Origin: Betaproteobacteria bacterium
GTDB taxonomy: Bacteria; Pseudomonadota; Gammaproteobacteria; Burkholderiales; Casimicrobiaceae
Direction of reading: 5' to 3'
NCBI GenBank assembly: GCA_016192065.1
Contig: JACPUX010000002.1
Span: 62,001 to 126,000, forward strand
DNA length: 64,000 nt
The notes under the pieces were generated by a model, which did not search any database, was not told the DNA's origin, and saw nothing but the letters and a program-made list of their open reading frames with translations. Position numbers and translations under genes: made by a program. Shown here in pieces: positions 7,275-16,438 of the stretch; within the stretch, counting starts at the first letter, position 1; every line of letters begins with the position of its first letter.

Positions 7275-8054
7275 TCACCCTACCCCGAGAATCCACCCCT
7301 CCACCTGCGCCACCGCGCGTTGCGGCGGCGTCAAGGCCGGCATGAGTGCCGTCGCCAGCCGGCCATCCCGATCCGCCTCGCGCAGCCAGGTCGCCACCGT
7401 ATAGGCATCGTGCTGGTCCGGCGTGCGCTCCTCCGCCGCGTAGGCGTGCCTCCACAAGGACGGATAGACCTCGGCGACCGCCGAGCGGCCGGGCGGAATC
7501 GCCCAACCGTCGAAGGGCCAGAAATGCACCCGCGCGCCGAGTTGCCGGCGCAGCGTGCGCAGCCAGGGAATACCGGAGTGGGTGGATGTCGCCACTTGGC
7601 CCTGCACATCGAAATGGAACACCGACTTCGCCCGGCAGCGCTCCTCGCAAAGTCGCCGCCAGCGCGGATCGCCCATGCGCGCCGCGCCATCGCCGCGCAC
7701 CCCATCGCGGATGAAGCACACGTACATGTTCTCGGCGTCCGTCGGCCAGTGCTGTTGAAAGTCGTTGAGAAATTCATCCCAGTCCGGCGGTAGATGGTGC
7801 GCCTCGAAATAGCGCAGCGGGAACGAAAAACCGTGGTCGATACCGACCAGCGTAGTCACATCCTCGGCCAGGCGCTGCGCCAGCCATTCGGCGATACCGC
7901 GCCGCGTCCAGTACTTGCGCGGGCTCGGGGGCGGCGGCACTTCTTTGGCCGGCGTGTCGCCCTGCGCCAGATAGACGCGCAAGCCCTTCAGGCTGGCATT
8001 CGGTGTTTCCGCGCCCGAGTAGTCGATGTCTATGTAACGAGAGAATTGCGTCAT
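7275..8054 (-). CDS. RNase-H-fold-like (DUF429-like) protein of unknown function
   Basis: A 259-residue protein. Spaced acidic motifs suggest a ribonuclease-H-like fold: IDIDYSGA (D9, D11), GIDHGFSFPLRYF (D73), AEVYPSLW (E195) and DQHDAY (D216), the order seen in DUF429-like predicted nucleases. I recognise the sequence style as a conserved hypothetical family found in mobile islands but know no experimental function. It lies 42 bp downstream of the DUF5655 gene, so it may be the last gene of the restriction operon, and it faces the structured RNA at 7137-7237. Nuclease activity is inferred from the motif pattern only. Confidence 0.65.
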   Translation of the reverse strand: MTQFSRYIDIDYSGAETPNASLKGLRVYLAQGDTPAKEVPPPPSPRKYWTRRGIAEWLAQRLAEDVTTLVGIDHGFSFPLRYFEAHHLPPDWDEFLNDFQQHWPTDAENMYVCFIRDGVRGDGAARMGDPRWRRLCEERCRAKSVFHFDVQGQVATSTHSGIPWLRTLRRQLGARVHFWPFDGWAIPPGRSAVAEVYPSLWRHAYAAEERTPDQHDAYTVATWLREADRDGRLATALMPALTPPQRAVAQVEGWILGVG

Positions 8055-8096
8055 GGGAGCCGTACCGCCACGGCTGACTTTTCCGAGCCGGGCGCT

Positions 8097-9041
8097 TCAG
8101 GCGCCACTACGCCCTTGGTATGCCCGCACGATCAAGGGTTTCGCCGTCTCCAGGTCAGTCTGACCGATCAGCGACAACTCAAGGTCCCCGGTGCCCCAAT
8201 GCCCTTGTTGGCTGACATCGCGACCGATTGTCGGCAGCGGTCCGACCTCTTCGGGGTTGAGGTGCAAATACAAGAGCAGCCGGTTCTTCTGCGCCACCAC
8301 CGTGGCGAAGTTCTTCAGACGCTTGAATGCAAGATAGAGTCGCAGTTCCTTGCGCTGCACATCGTCGCCGAGCGACCCGACATAGTCTTCCAACGATGCC
8401 AGCAGTTCCGTCAAATGCGGCGGCAGCAGGGGCAACCACTCGGCAAACGAGCGATCACGCGGCGCCGACTTGGCCGGAACATCCTCCGGCACCGAGCCCT
8501 TCGCCGGCTTCTGAGGAACAGGCTTGCCGTTGCCGCCACTCGTCGCATTGGCGAGTTCGAGCAGCAACAACTCCTCGCCGAAGCGGCGGTAACGAATCAG
8601 CTCGATATTGCGGTTGATCTGCTGTACCGCGTGCCCATCGTACTTGGTGAAATCCGCAGCGACACAAACCAGACGTGGCGCGCTCCAGTCGATGATGTCC
8701 GCCGCCGCTTTGCCCAGCTTGTCCATCACCAACAGCTTGAACTCGGCCTGATGATCCATCAGCCAATCGAGATAGAACAGCCCTTGATTGATGACGTTCT
8801 CGCCGACCGACCGCTTGTACTCCAGGATCACCGGGCAGTCATTTTCATCCAGACCCAGCGAGTCGATGCGCCCGCCGTGGGTCTTGCCGGTGGAATACTC
8901 GGTCGCCAGGAAGCGGATGCCGAGCAAAGGCTCCAGGTTGGCCTCGATCAGGTTTTGCAGCGGCTTTTCCAGGTCGGATGCATCGCCTTGCAGCTCGGCG
9001 GCTTTGCCGTTTTTGAGTTGGAAGAGCTTGATGTCACTCAT
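8097..9041 (-). CDS. PD-(D/E)XK nuclease-like protein with DUF5655 domain
   Basis: A 314-residue protein. The N-terminal half carries a nuclease-like core, GGRIDSLGLDENDCPVILEYKR, with D60 and E74-x-K76 as the PD-(D/E)XK residues. A low-complexity linker (about 165-195) leads to a C-terminal DUF5655-like region. Such proteins often accompany type I restriction loci; the task is unknown, with accessory DNA cleavage or DNA binding as candidates. Its start overlaps the hsdR end by 8 bp, so it is co-translated with the restriction subunit. Confidence 0.72.
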   Translation of the reverse strand: MSDIKLFQLKNGKAAELQGDASDLEKPLQNLIEANLEPLLGIRFLATEYSTGKTHGGRIDSLGLDENDCPVILEYKRSVGENVINQGLFYLDWLMDHQAEFKLLVMDKLGKAAADIIDWSAPRLVCVAADFTKYDGHAVQQINRNIELIRYRRFGEELLLLELANATSGGNGKPVPQKPAKGSVPEDVPAKSAPRDRSFAEWLPLLPPHLTELLASLEDYVGSLGDDVQRKELRLYLAFKRLKNFATVVAQKNRLLLYLHLNPEEVGPLPTIGRDVSQQGHWGTGDLELSLIGQTDLETAKPLIVRAYQGRSGA

Positions 9042-12000
9042 TGATACCCCCTGCCGCCTTGATCTGCTGATAGACCGCCCGCATCAAATGCCCGGCGGCG
9101 ATGCTTCTGAACGCCTCGTCATTCATCAGCCGTACGAAAATTTCCTCGTTGCCGTCCATCCGTTCAATGAACAGGTTCTCAAGCTGCTTGTTGAACACGG
9201 GTTCGAAGTTCTCGATTGAATTCGCCATCACGGCTTGCCGCAGCTGCTCATTGGCAACCGCCGTTTCCCGGACTTGATCGAAGAACAACTGATCGGCCGG
9301 CGTAAACTCCGTGCCGAACCGCTCATTGAGCTTGTCCACCAGAGTGGATAGCTGGACATCCTCATCCGGCTGGCCGGTGCCAACCTCGGTCGGTCCATAG
9401 AGCGCTTCCAGCTCGCCGACTTTCAGGTCTATCGCGCCCTCGCTGATCTTCTGCAATCGGTAGTACTTCAACTCGACTTCGTCATCGACATGCACCTTGC
9501 GGTTGTCGGTCGTATGGGGAAGCTTCGTCAGCAGAAAGCGCGCGAAGGTGTATAGCTTTTCGTGGTCTGAATCCTGATACGGGATAATCTGCGAAATGAA
9601 GCCGTAGAGATTGCGAAAGCTGACCAACTGGCTCTTAAACAGGTTTCGATCCTCTTCCCCCAGCTTCTTGAATCGCTCTACCGCCAGATCAAGCAGCGCA
9701 TTCAATTTCTTGTGTTCGCCCCCGGTCGGATTCAGGCGGTTACGAAACCAAATCTCGCACCAGCCATTGACCTCGGCAGCAGTGAATACCTTCCAGTCAG
9801 CCAATTTGTACGCCAGGGTATTGAGCTGTTGCGGATCGGTGTCGTCGCCCTTGGGCGTGGCCTCGTAATAGGGCTTGAACGCGGCGTAGATTTCCGCCGG
9901 CTCGTTAACGAAATCCAGGACAAAGGTGTCCGTCTTGCCCCGCGTGGTGCGGTTGAGTCGCGACAGCGTTTGCACCGCCTGAACGCCAGCCAGGCGCTTG
10001 TCCACATACATGCTGTGCAACAGCGGCTGGTCGAAGCCAGTTTGGTATTTCTCGGCCACCAGCAGGACTTGGTATTCCTCGGTATTGAACTTCTCCGGCA
10101 ATTCGGATTCCTTGATGCCGTCGTTCATGCCCACCTCGGTGAACTTCTTGTCGCCGAACTCCTTGAGCGTGATTTCGCCGGAGAAGGCCACCAACGACTT
10201 CACGTCGGTATAGCCCTTGTCCTTGATGTACTTGTCGAAGCCCAGCTTGTAGCGCACCGCATGTTCGCGTGAGCCGGTAACCACCATAGCCTTGGCACGG
10301 CCGCCGATCTTGTGCCGTGTGTGGGTGCGGAAGTGCTCAACGATCACTTCCACCTTCTGGGCAATCTCGTAGTCATGGAACTCCACGAACCGCGCCAATG
10401 CCCGCGCCGCCTTCCGGCGCGGCACTTCGTGGTCATCCTCGATCTTCTGGATCAGCTTGTAGTAGCGCTTGTAGCAGGTGTAGTTCGCCAACACGTCATG
10501 GATGAAGCCCTCCTCTATCGCTTGCCGCATGCTGTAGTGGTGGAATGGCGCCTTGCCATCCGGCCCCGGCTCGTTGAACACGCAGAGGGTCTTGAACTTC
10601 GGCGTTGCCGTGAAGGCAAAGAAACTCAGGTTGGGCTGCTTGGCGCGTTTGAGTTGTTCGCGCAGCAAGGACTTCTTGGCCTCCTCGCTCAGCGCCTCAT
10701 CGTCGAAATCAAGCAACTGCTCGGCGATGGCGGATTCGATGCCGTCCTTGTTCAGAATCTTGCGCAACTCCATCGCCGTTTCGCCGCTTTGCGAGCTGTG
10801 CGCCTCATCGACGATCACCGCAAAGCGCTTGCCGGCAGTCGAAATCGCCACCGCCTTGCCGTTGGCCTCCATGGTCCGGATGGCCTGGGTAATGAAGGGG
10901 AACTTCTGGATCGTCGAAATGATGATCGGCACCCCGTCCGACAAGGCTTTGGCAAGCTGTTGGGTGTCCTCGTCAATCTTCTGTACCACGCCGAGCTTGT
11001 GCTCGAACTGGTAGATCGTGTCCTGCAATTGTTGGTCAAGCACGCGCCGGTCGGTGATGACTACGACCGAATGAAAGATCTTCTCGTCTTTAGCGTCATG
11101 CAGGCTCGACAGTCGATGTGCCAACCAAGCAATCGAGTTCGACTTGCCCGAACCGGCTGAATGCTGAATCAGATAGTTGTGGCCGGAACCATGTGCTTGG
11201 GCGTGATCGGTCAGCGCGCGCACGGCATCCAGTTGGTGATAACGCGGGAAGATCAAGGATTCCTTGCGGTGCCGCTTGATCCACTTGTCGGTGACCACGG
11301 TCTTTTCTTCCACGTCCAGATGAATGAAGCGCGCCAGGATGTCCATCAGACTATCCCGCGTCAGCACCTTGTGCCAGAGGTAGGTCGTCCGCACGTCGCC
11401 ATCGGCGGGCGGGTTCCCTGCGCCGTGGCCATGCCCGAGATTGAAAGGCAGGAAGGAGGTTTCCTTGCCCTCCAGCTTGGTGGTCATGAACACCAGCTCG
11501 GTATCGACGGCAAAATGCACCAGGCAGCGCTGCTTGAAGGCGAACAACAAGTCCTTGGGATCGCGCTCGAAACGGTATTGGTACTTGGCGTTCTCGACAT
11601 TCCAGTGCGTCGCCGACATCGGGTTTTTCAGTTCCAGCGCGGCGACAGGCAGGCCATTGACGACCAGCACCACGTCGGGAATGGCCCCGGTTTGCGTCTT
11701 CACCTGGCGGACCACCGTCAGGCGGTTATCTTCGTAGCGCTCGGTTGCCGACGGGTCCAAACCGGTATTGGGCGCAAAGTAGGCCAGGCGAACCGTCTTG
11801 CCTACGCATTTGAAGCCCTCGCGCAATACCGCCAATGCGCCCTTGGCGGCCAGTTCCTTGACCAGGCTGTCGAGCAGCATGGACGCGGCCTTGTTGGCGT
11901 CGAGCCGCGTCAGTCGTTCCCACATCTTGGGTTGTGTCTTCTGCACGAAGGCCACGACATCGGCCGGGAACAGTGCCGCCTCGGCATCGTAGCTGGCGGG

Positions 12001-12075
12001 GTCACCCTTGGCGTATCCGCCGGTGCTGGTCAGCGCCTGCTCGATGTCGTTCTCGAAATCGATTTCCTTGTGCAT
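9034..12075 (-). CDS. hsdR: Type I restriction endonuclease subunit R
   Basis: 1013 residues: N-terminal nuclease domain (D134, E148-x-K150 in ..AALELKNP), then a superfamily 2 translocase with Walker A HSAGSGKSNSI, Walker B VIVDEAH, motif III FTATPK and motif VI QTLSRLNRT. It pairs with HsdM and HsdS to translocate and cut unmethylated DNA. GGAG precedes the ATG. The length is normal for the family and no lesion is seen. It is separated from hsdS by one small nuclease-like gene. Confidence 0.95.
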   Translation of the reverse strand: MHKEIDFENDIEQALTSTGGYAKGDPASYDAEAALFPADVVAFVQKTQPKMWERLTRLDANKAASMLLDSLVKELAAKGALAVLREGFKCVGKTVRLAYFAPNTGLDPSATERYEDNRLTVVRQVKTQTGAIPDVVLVVNGLPVAALELKNPMSATHWNVENAKYQYRFERDPKDLLFAFKQRCLVHFAVDTELVFMTTKLEGKETSFLPFNLGHGHGAGNPPADGDVRTTYLWHKVLTRDSLMDILARFIHLDVEEKTVVTDKWIKRHRKESLIFPRYHQLDAVRALTDHAQAHGSGHNYLIQHSAGSGKSNSIAWLAHRLSSLHDAKDEKIFHSVVVITDRRVLDQQLQDTIYQFEHKLGVVQKIDEDTQQLAKALSDGVPIIISTIQKFPFITQAIRTMEANGKAVAISTAGKRFAVIVDEAHSSQSGETAMELRKILNKDGIESAIAEQLLDFDDEALSEEAKKSLLREQLKRAKQPNLSFFAFTATPKFKTLCVFNEPGPDGKAPFHHYSMRQAIEEGFIHDVLANYTCYKRYYKLIQKIEDDHEVPRRKAARALARFVEFHDYEIAQKVEVIVEHFRTHTRHKIGGRAKAMVVTGSREHAVRYKLGFDKYIKDKGYTDVKSLVAFSGEITLKEFGDKKFTEVGMNDGIKESELPEKFNTEEYQVLLVAEKYQTGFDQPLLHSMYVDKRLAGVQAVQTLSRLNRTTRGKTDTFVLDFVNEPAEIYAAFKPYYEATPKGDDTDPQQLNTLAYKLADWKVFTAAEVNGWCEIWFRNRLNPTGGEHKKLNALLDLAVERFKKLGEEDRNLFKSQLVSFRNLYGFISQIIPYQDSDHEKLYTFARFLLTKLPHTTDNRKVHVDDEVELKYYRLQKISEGAIDLKVGELEALYGPTEVGTGQPDEDVQLSTLVDKLNERFGTEFTPADQLFFDQVRETAVANEQLRQAVMANSIENFEPVFNKQLENLFIERMDGNEEIFVRLMNDEAFRSIAAGHLMRAVYQQIKAAGGINE

Positions 12076-12105
12076 TTCTCCCGCTCCCCAGCTGACCGGC
12101 TCGCC

Positions 12106-12699
12106 CTAGCCGATCAACTCGATATTGGTGTTCTCCAGGTCTGCCAGTGCCATGCCGTTTACGTCGGCATAGCGATAGTGGCGGATCGTATGGTCGCGCT
12201 GTAGATACTTCCGCTCTGCATCCAAGTAAGGGCTGTTTGTCGGATCATGGTCACTGAAAACAAACTTGGTGGCCCGCAAGGCGATTTTCTTTCCGGTGTA
12301 TGCGTTGATCGTGGCATGTAAAGACTTGCACCACGAAATACTGGCGGCCAACTGCTCAGGAACGTCTGGCGGAATAGTTGCCGACTTGAATTCGGCGCAA
12401 TAGGCGAACAACTTCGATTTCCGTAGATTGAAGATCACGAAATCACAGCGCTTTGCCCAAGGCTTGGCGGTGTCCTCCAGAAAATGGAAAAGCCGGTCTT
12501 TCTTTGCATCCAGCTTGATAACCAGAATCTCGCCTTCTGATTTCAGTGTGAGCTTGTACTCTTTGGGCTTCGTTCCTTGGGCTTGGTGAATCTTCTCCTT
12601 CAATACAACCTCGCCCGCTGTCGGCTGACTGACCCCGTAGTCGTCAGTGTGCAGATAGGACTTCAAGCAATTGAAATATCCCTGAGCGTTTAGGGCCAT
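12106..12699 (-). CDS. Small PD-(D/E)XK-like protein within the hsd operon
   Basis: A 197-residue protein of unknown function between hsdS and hsdR. The segment CDFVIFNLRKSKLFAYCAEFKS has the D-x(n)-E-x-K spacing of PD-(D/E)XK nucleases (D86, E103, K105). Elsewhere it is mixed alpha/beta with no known domain. I chose the ATG at 12699, 16 bp after hsdS; an upstream start at 12786 would overlap hsdS by 71 bp. GC content is lower than in the chromosome, as for hsdS. It could modify specificity, act as a second nuclease or be passive cargo. Confidence 0.65.
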   Translation of the reverse strand: MALNAQGYFNCLKSYLHTDDYGVSQPTAGEVVLKEKIHQAQGTKPKEYKLTLKSEGEILVIKLDAKKDRLFHFLEDTAKPWAKRCDFVIFNLRKSKLFAYCAEFKSATIPPDVPEQLAASISWCKSLHATINAYTGKKIALRATKFVFSDHDPTNSPYLDAERKYLQRDHTIRHYRYADVNGMALADLENTNIELIG

Positions 12700-12715
12700 T
12701 TGGCTTGGCTCTCGT

Positions 12716-14062
12716 TCAAGTAGCCGCGCTTGCTTCGCTCGCCGTTTGCCGGAAACCGCGAACGTCGATTTTGCCGGTGACGGCATTGGTGATTAGGGCG
12801 GAACGATATTCTTGAAGACGCTCTACCGCCAAACTCACTTTTTCAATATGTCCCTGAATCTGTTGCATAGCCTCCTCCAGGTAATCCACAATTCTTTTCT
12901 GGACTTCTGGAGGAGGCAAAGCAATAACAATCGCTCCCAACTCCTCTGCGTTTAGGTGCGGCTGGGCCGCTCGGCTTTTTGCCACATAGATCTGCCCATT
13001 TAGGACATGCTTGCTTAGAAGGTTGAAGGCAACGTATTCAGGCAATACGGTCTCAGCCGTATACACCATGTCATATCCAGCGATTGCCCCAGCCCATTCG
13101 GTGGGGACAATCGCCGAGTCACCTGTATACGCCCCACTGCGAACCACAAGAATGTCTTTGCCCTTCAGTGCTGGATTGCGCGACCAAGGCACGCTTTCCG
13201 GATCAACTGTTTGGACTTGCGAACCATCGATCTGGCCTCGGTATATATCCGTAGCTCTGATAAACGGGATTCCTCCGTCTAGCTTCTGTGGCGGCTCCCC
13301 TAAGCCATATCGAGTCGTTCCAACATACTTGAGCTTCTTCGCACACCACTCGGTCGGAATATCACCCAGCCACTCCGAACCCGAATCCTTCATCGGTACC
13401 GACGGGTCAAGCCCCTTGGTCACCGCGTGACTGATGAGGGCGGTGCGCTTCTCGGCCAGTCTTTCCAGCAAGATTTCCTTCTTGGCGATCAGGGCATCGA
13501 TTTGCGCGGTCTTGAAGTCGAGGAAGCGGGCGATGGCCTCTTGCTCATCAAGCGGTGGCTCAAGCGCAGCGATACGGACAAGATCGCTAGCGTTAATGGC
13601 GGGGTAGCTAACCCCAACAGAATTAGCGGCCACCTCCCCAACGAAACCATTTGACTGCAACAAATACCCGGCGTAACCAGAGTAGAGCTTGTCCATCGGC
13701 CGGACAACGGCAAATCCGGTCGAGACAATCATGTTGTCAGGCGGGGTACTGATTGGCGCTATTGCCTTGAGATATGTGCGCACTGTGGAAACGATGACGT
13801 CCCCGTGCTTTACCTTTCTTCGTGCGCGGGATGGTGCTTTTTCAAACCTAAACGTTTCCGAGCTTTCAACTCCTTTTGTTAGGCTAACACTTGAAATGTC
13901 TACGTACTCGATCTCGAAATCGGGATCAGTGTGCTCATCAAGAGCCTCGTCGTTATACGTCGCAACATTCTTCAAGCGCTTGAATGACCAATGCGCCGGA
14001 ACTTCCTGAAGCCAAGAACAGGGTGTTTGTTCGTAGCTGGGGTATTGGGGGTAGCGCACCAT
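12716..14062 (-). CDS. hsdS: Type I restriction specificity subunit S
   Basis: 448 residues with two target-recognition domains (about 10-190 and 220-410), each followed by a conserved helical spacer (LDEQEAIARFLDFKTAQIDALIAKKE and ..QKRIVDYLEEAMQQIQGHI). It selects the bipartite DNA sequence for methylation and cleavage. The ATG at 14062 overlaps the hsdM stop as ATGA. GC is clearly lower than in neighbouring genes, typical of swapped target-recognition domains. The recognised sequence cannot be read from the protein. Confidence 0.93.
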   Translation of the reverse strand: MVRYPQYPSYEQTPCSWLQEVPAHWSFKRLKNVATYNDEALDEHTDPDFEIEYVDISSVSLTKGVESSETFRFEKAPSRARRKVKHGDVIVSTVRTYLKAIAPISTPPDNMIVSTGFAVVRPMDKLYSGYAGYLLQSNGFVGEVAANSVGVSYPAINASDLVRIAALEPPLDEQEAIARFLDFKTAQIDALIAKKEILLERLAEKRTALISHAVTKGLDPSVPMKDSGSEWLGDIPTEWCAKKLKYVGTTRYGLGEPPQKLDGGIPFIRATDIYRGQIDGSQVQTVDPESVPWSRNPALKGKDILVVRSGAYTGDSAIVPTEWAGAIAGYDMVYTAETVLPEYVAFNLLSKHVLNGQIYVAKSRAAQPHLNAEELGAIVIALPPPEVQKRIVDYLEEAMQQIQGHIEKVSLAVERLQEYRSALITNAVTGKIDVRGFRQTASEASAAT

Positions 14063-16284
14063 CAAACCACCTCACCCAACATCGCCACGATCTCTTTCTC
14101 AAGCTGGCTGATTTCGCCAGCGATCACGTCGAGCGGACGCGGCGACTGGTACACGTAGAAATGCCGTGTCAGCGGAATCTCATAGCCGACCTTGGTCTTG
14201 CTGTGATCGATCCAGGCATCTTTGACGTGGGGCAGCACTTCCGCCTTGAGGTAGTCCTCGCAATGATCCTTGACCAGGGCTAGTAGTTTGTCGTGATCGG
14301 TTTCGTTGTCGTAGCCGAGCGGCAGCGGCAAGGCGATGTCCTTGGGCAGTGACACGATTTCGGTATCGCGCAAGTCGGCATCCGGCTCGGGATTGCCCTT
14401 GGCATCGCGACAAATCTCGGCCTCGGGGTCGCGCTCGGAGAGCGCTGCGAGAATCGCTTTCTTGACCGGCGCGCCGGCCTTGAGGCTGGCTTTCTTCAGT
14501 GCCGCATCGAGCACGGCTTCGAATTCAGCCCGGTCGCGGTAAAGCGTAGCGCCGTCGATGGTCTGCAAGGCCGCCTTGATGGCGGCCCGGGTCTTCTCGC
14601 CCTCAGCCACCTCAGCGGCGTAGGCCGCTTCATTCTTGCGCTTCTTGCTGCTGGCGAGATTGGCGAAGGCGCTCTGTTCATCCAGGCGGGCAATGCGTTC
14701 AGCGCTGGCTTGAAAGTTGAGGCGCAGCGGGCGCTCGACGGTGATCTTCAGATAGCCGAAGTCACGGTTGTCGAAAACCTTGCTGCAAATGCGCTGCTCG
14801 GGCTTCCCTTCGACCAGCACTTCGCTCTTGGCATCGTGCTCATGTTCGGCGTACAGACGAACCATTTCCTTGATATGTTCGTCCGACATTTCATTGCGCT
14901 TGTTGCCCAGGCTCTTGGGCTCCATCTTCTTGAAGTGCCGGGTGCCGTCGATCAACTGCACCTTGCCCAGGCGATGCCTGGGCTTCTTGTTGGATACGAT
15001 CCAGACGTAGGTGTAGATGCCCGTGTTGTAGAACATCTGATCGGGCAAGGCGACCACGGCGTCCAGCATGTCGCGTTCGATGATCCACCGCCGAATGTTC
15101 GATTCGCCGCTACCGGCATCGCCGGTGAACAAGGGCGAGCCGTTGAAGACGATGGCGATCTTGGAACCGTCGCCCTTCATTTTCGGCGGGTTGTGCATCT
15201 TGGATATCATGTGCTGCAAGAACAGCAATGAGCCATCGTTGATGCGCGGCAGGCCGGCACCAAAGCGGCCAGAAAAACCCTGGTCTTCGAATTCCTCGCG
15301 AACAAAATCCTCTTCCGGCTTCCATTCCACGCCGAAGGGCGGATTCGCCAGCATGTAGTGGAATTTCTTCTCGGGGTGGCCGTCGTGCGGTATGAAGCCG
15401 TTGGTTTTGTTCTTGGCGTCCTTGATGCCGAGGGTATCGCCGTAGATCAGGTTGTTGATCGGCTCGTCCTTGATCAGCAAATCGGAACAGCAGATGGCGT
15501 AGGACTCGGGGTTGTACTCCTGACCGAACAGCTCGATGTGGGCGTCGGGATTGAGGCCGGTCACGGCGCCATCGCCGCAGATGTACTTTTCCGACTCCGA
15601 CAGCATGCCGCCGGTGCCCGCCGTCGGGTCATAGACACTGCGATAGATGCCCTTCTCGTAAATGCCTTCCTCGCCGGTGAACAAGAGCTGGACCATCAGG
15701 CGAATGACTTCGCGTGGCGTAAAGTGGTCCCCGGCTTCTTCGTTGGCTTGTTCGTTGAACTTGCGCACCAGTTCTTCAAACAGGTAGCCCATTTGCAGGT
15801 TGGTCAGGCGCTTGGGCGAGAGGTCGATGTCCGGAGAACAGAATTCCTTGATGATCAGGAATAGCCGGTTGGCTTCGTCCAGCTTGGCGATTTCGGTCTC
15901 GAACTCGAACTTATCGAAGATGTCGCGAGCGCGCGGCGAAAAACCCTGAATGTAGGCAATCAGGTTGCCGGCGATATTGGGAGCATCGCCGAGCAGCTTT
16001 TCGAAGGTGAAGCCACTGGTGTTGAACAGTTCCTGCTTGCGGTCGGTCGCCGCGATGCGGGAAAGCGCCTTCTCCAAAGCGGGGCCGGTAATCCCCTTTT
16101 CCTCTAAACGCTTTTTTTCAGCAAGCACCTTCTGCTTGTTTTCAGCAAGGACCAAGTCGAATCGCCGCAGCACGATCAACGGCAGCATTACTCGCCGGTA
16201 CTGCGGGGGCCGGTATGGGCCACGTAGCTTGTTGGCAATGTTCCAGATGAAGCCGACGAGGTTTTGGTGATTTGCGTTCTGCAT
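14062..16284 (-). CDS. hsdM: Type I DNA methyltransferase subunit M
   Basis: 740 residues. The AdoMet-binding motif DPTAGTGGML and catalytic NPPFG identify an N6-adenine methyltransferase of the HsdM class. It is longer than the ~500-residue classical HsdM because of a C-terminal extension from about residue 500 (QASAERIARLDEQSAF..), as in one HsdM subgroup. It is the first gene of the minus-strand hsd operon, and its upstream region (16285-16438) is shared with a divergent gene pair. Confidence 0.95.
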   Translation of the reverse strand: MQNANHQNLVGFIWNIANKLRGPYRPPQYRRVMLPLIVLRRFDLVLAENKQKVLAEKKRLEEKGITGPALEKALSRIAATDRKQELFNTSGFTFEKLLGDAPNIAGNLIAYIQGFSPRARDIFDKFEFETEIAKLDEANRLFLIIKEFCSPDIDLSPKRLTNLQMGYLFEELVRKFNEQANEEAGDHFTPREVIRLMVQLLFTGEEGIYEKGIYRSVYDPTAGTGGMLSESEKYICGDGAVTGLNPDAHIELFGQEYNPESYAICCSDLLIKDEPINNLIYGDTLGIKDAKNKTNGFIPHDGHPEKKFHYMLANPPFGVEWKPEEDFVREEFEDQGFSGRFGAGLPRINDGSLLFLQHMISKMHNPPKMKGDGSKIAIVFNGSPLFTGDAGSGESNIRRWIIERDMLDAVVALPDQMFYNTGIYTYVWIVSNKKPRHRLGKVQLIDGTRHFKKMEPKSLGNKRNEMSDEHIKEMVRLYAEHEHDAKSEVLVEGKPEQRICSKVFDNRDFGYLKITVERPLRLNFQASAERIARLDEQSAFANLASSKKRKNEAAYAAEVAEGEKTRAAIKAALQTIDGATLYRDRAEFEAVLDAALKKASLKAGAPVKKAILAALSERDPEAEICRDAKGNPEPDADLRDTEIVSLPKDIALPLPLGYDNETDHDKLLALVKDHCEDYLKAEVLPHVKDAWIDHSKTKVGYEIPLTRHFYVYQSPRPLDVIAGEISQLEKEIVAMLGEVV

Positions 16285-16438
16285 GCGTTAGGGCCTGAGG
16301 TGAATTCCAATTCTTCAAAGCCGGCCGCGTCCCATTGGGCGCCTCGGGCCGGAGACGAAGGCCGCATCGAATGCCCAAGTGTACTGTAACGTCCTGCATA
16401 ATCCATAATTTCAAATGGGATATTCCGCTGGAGGCCCC

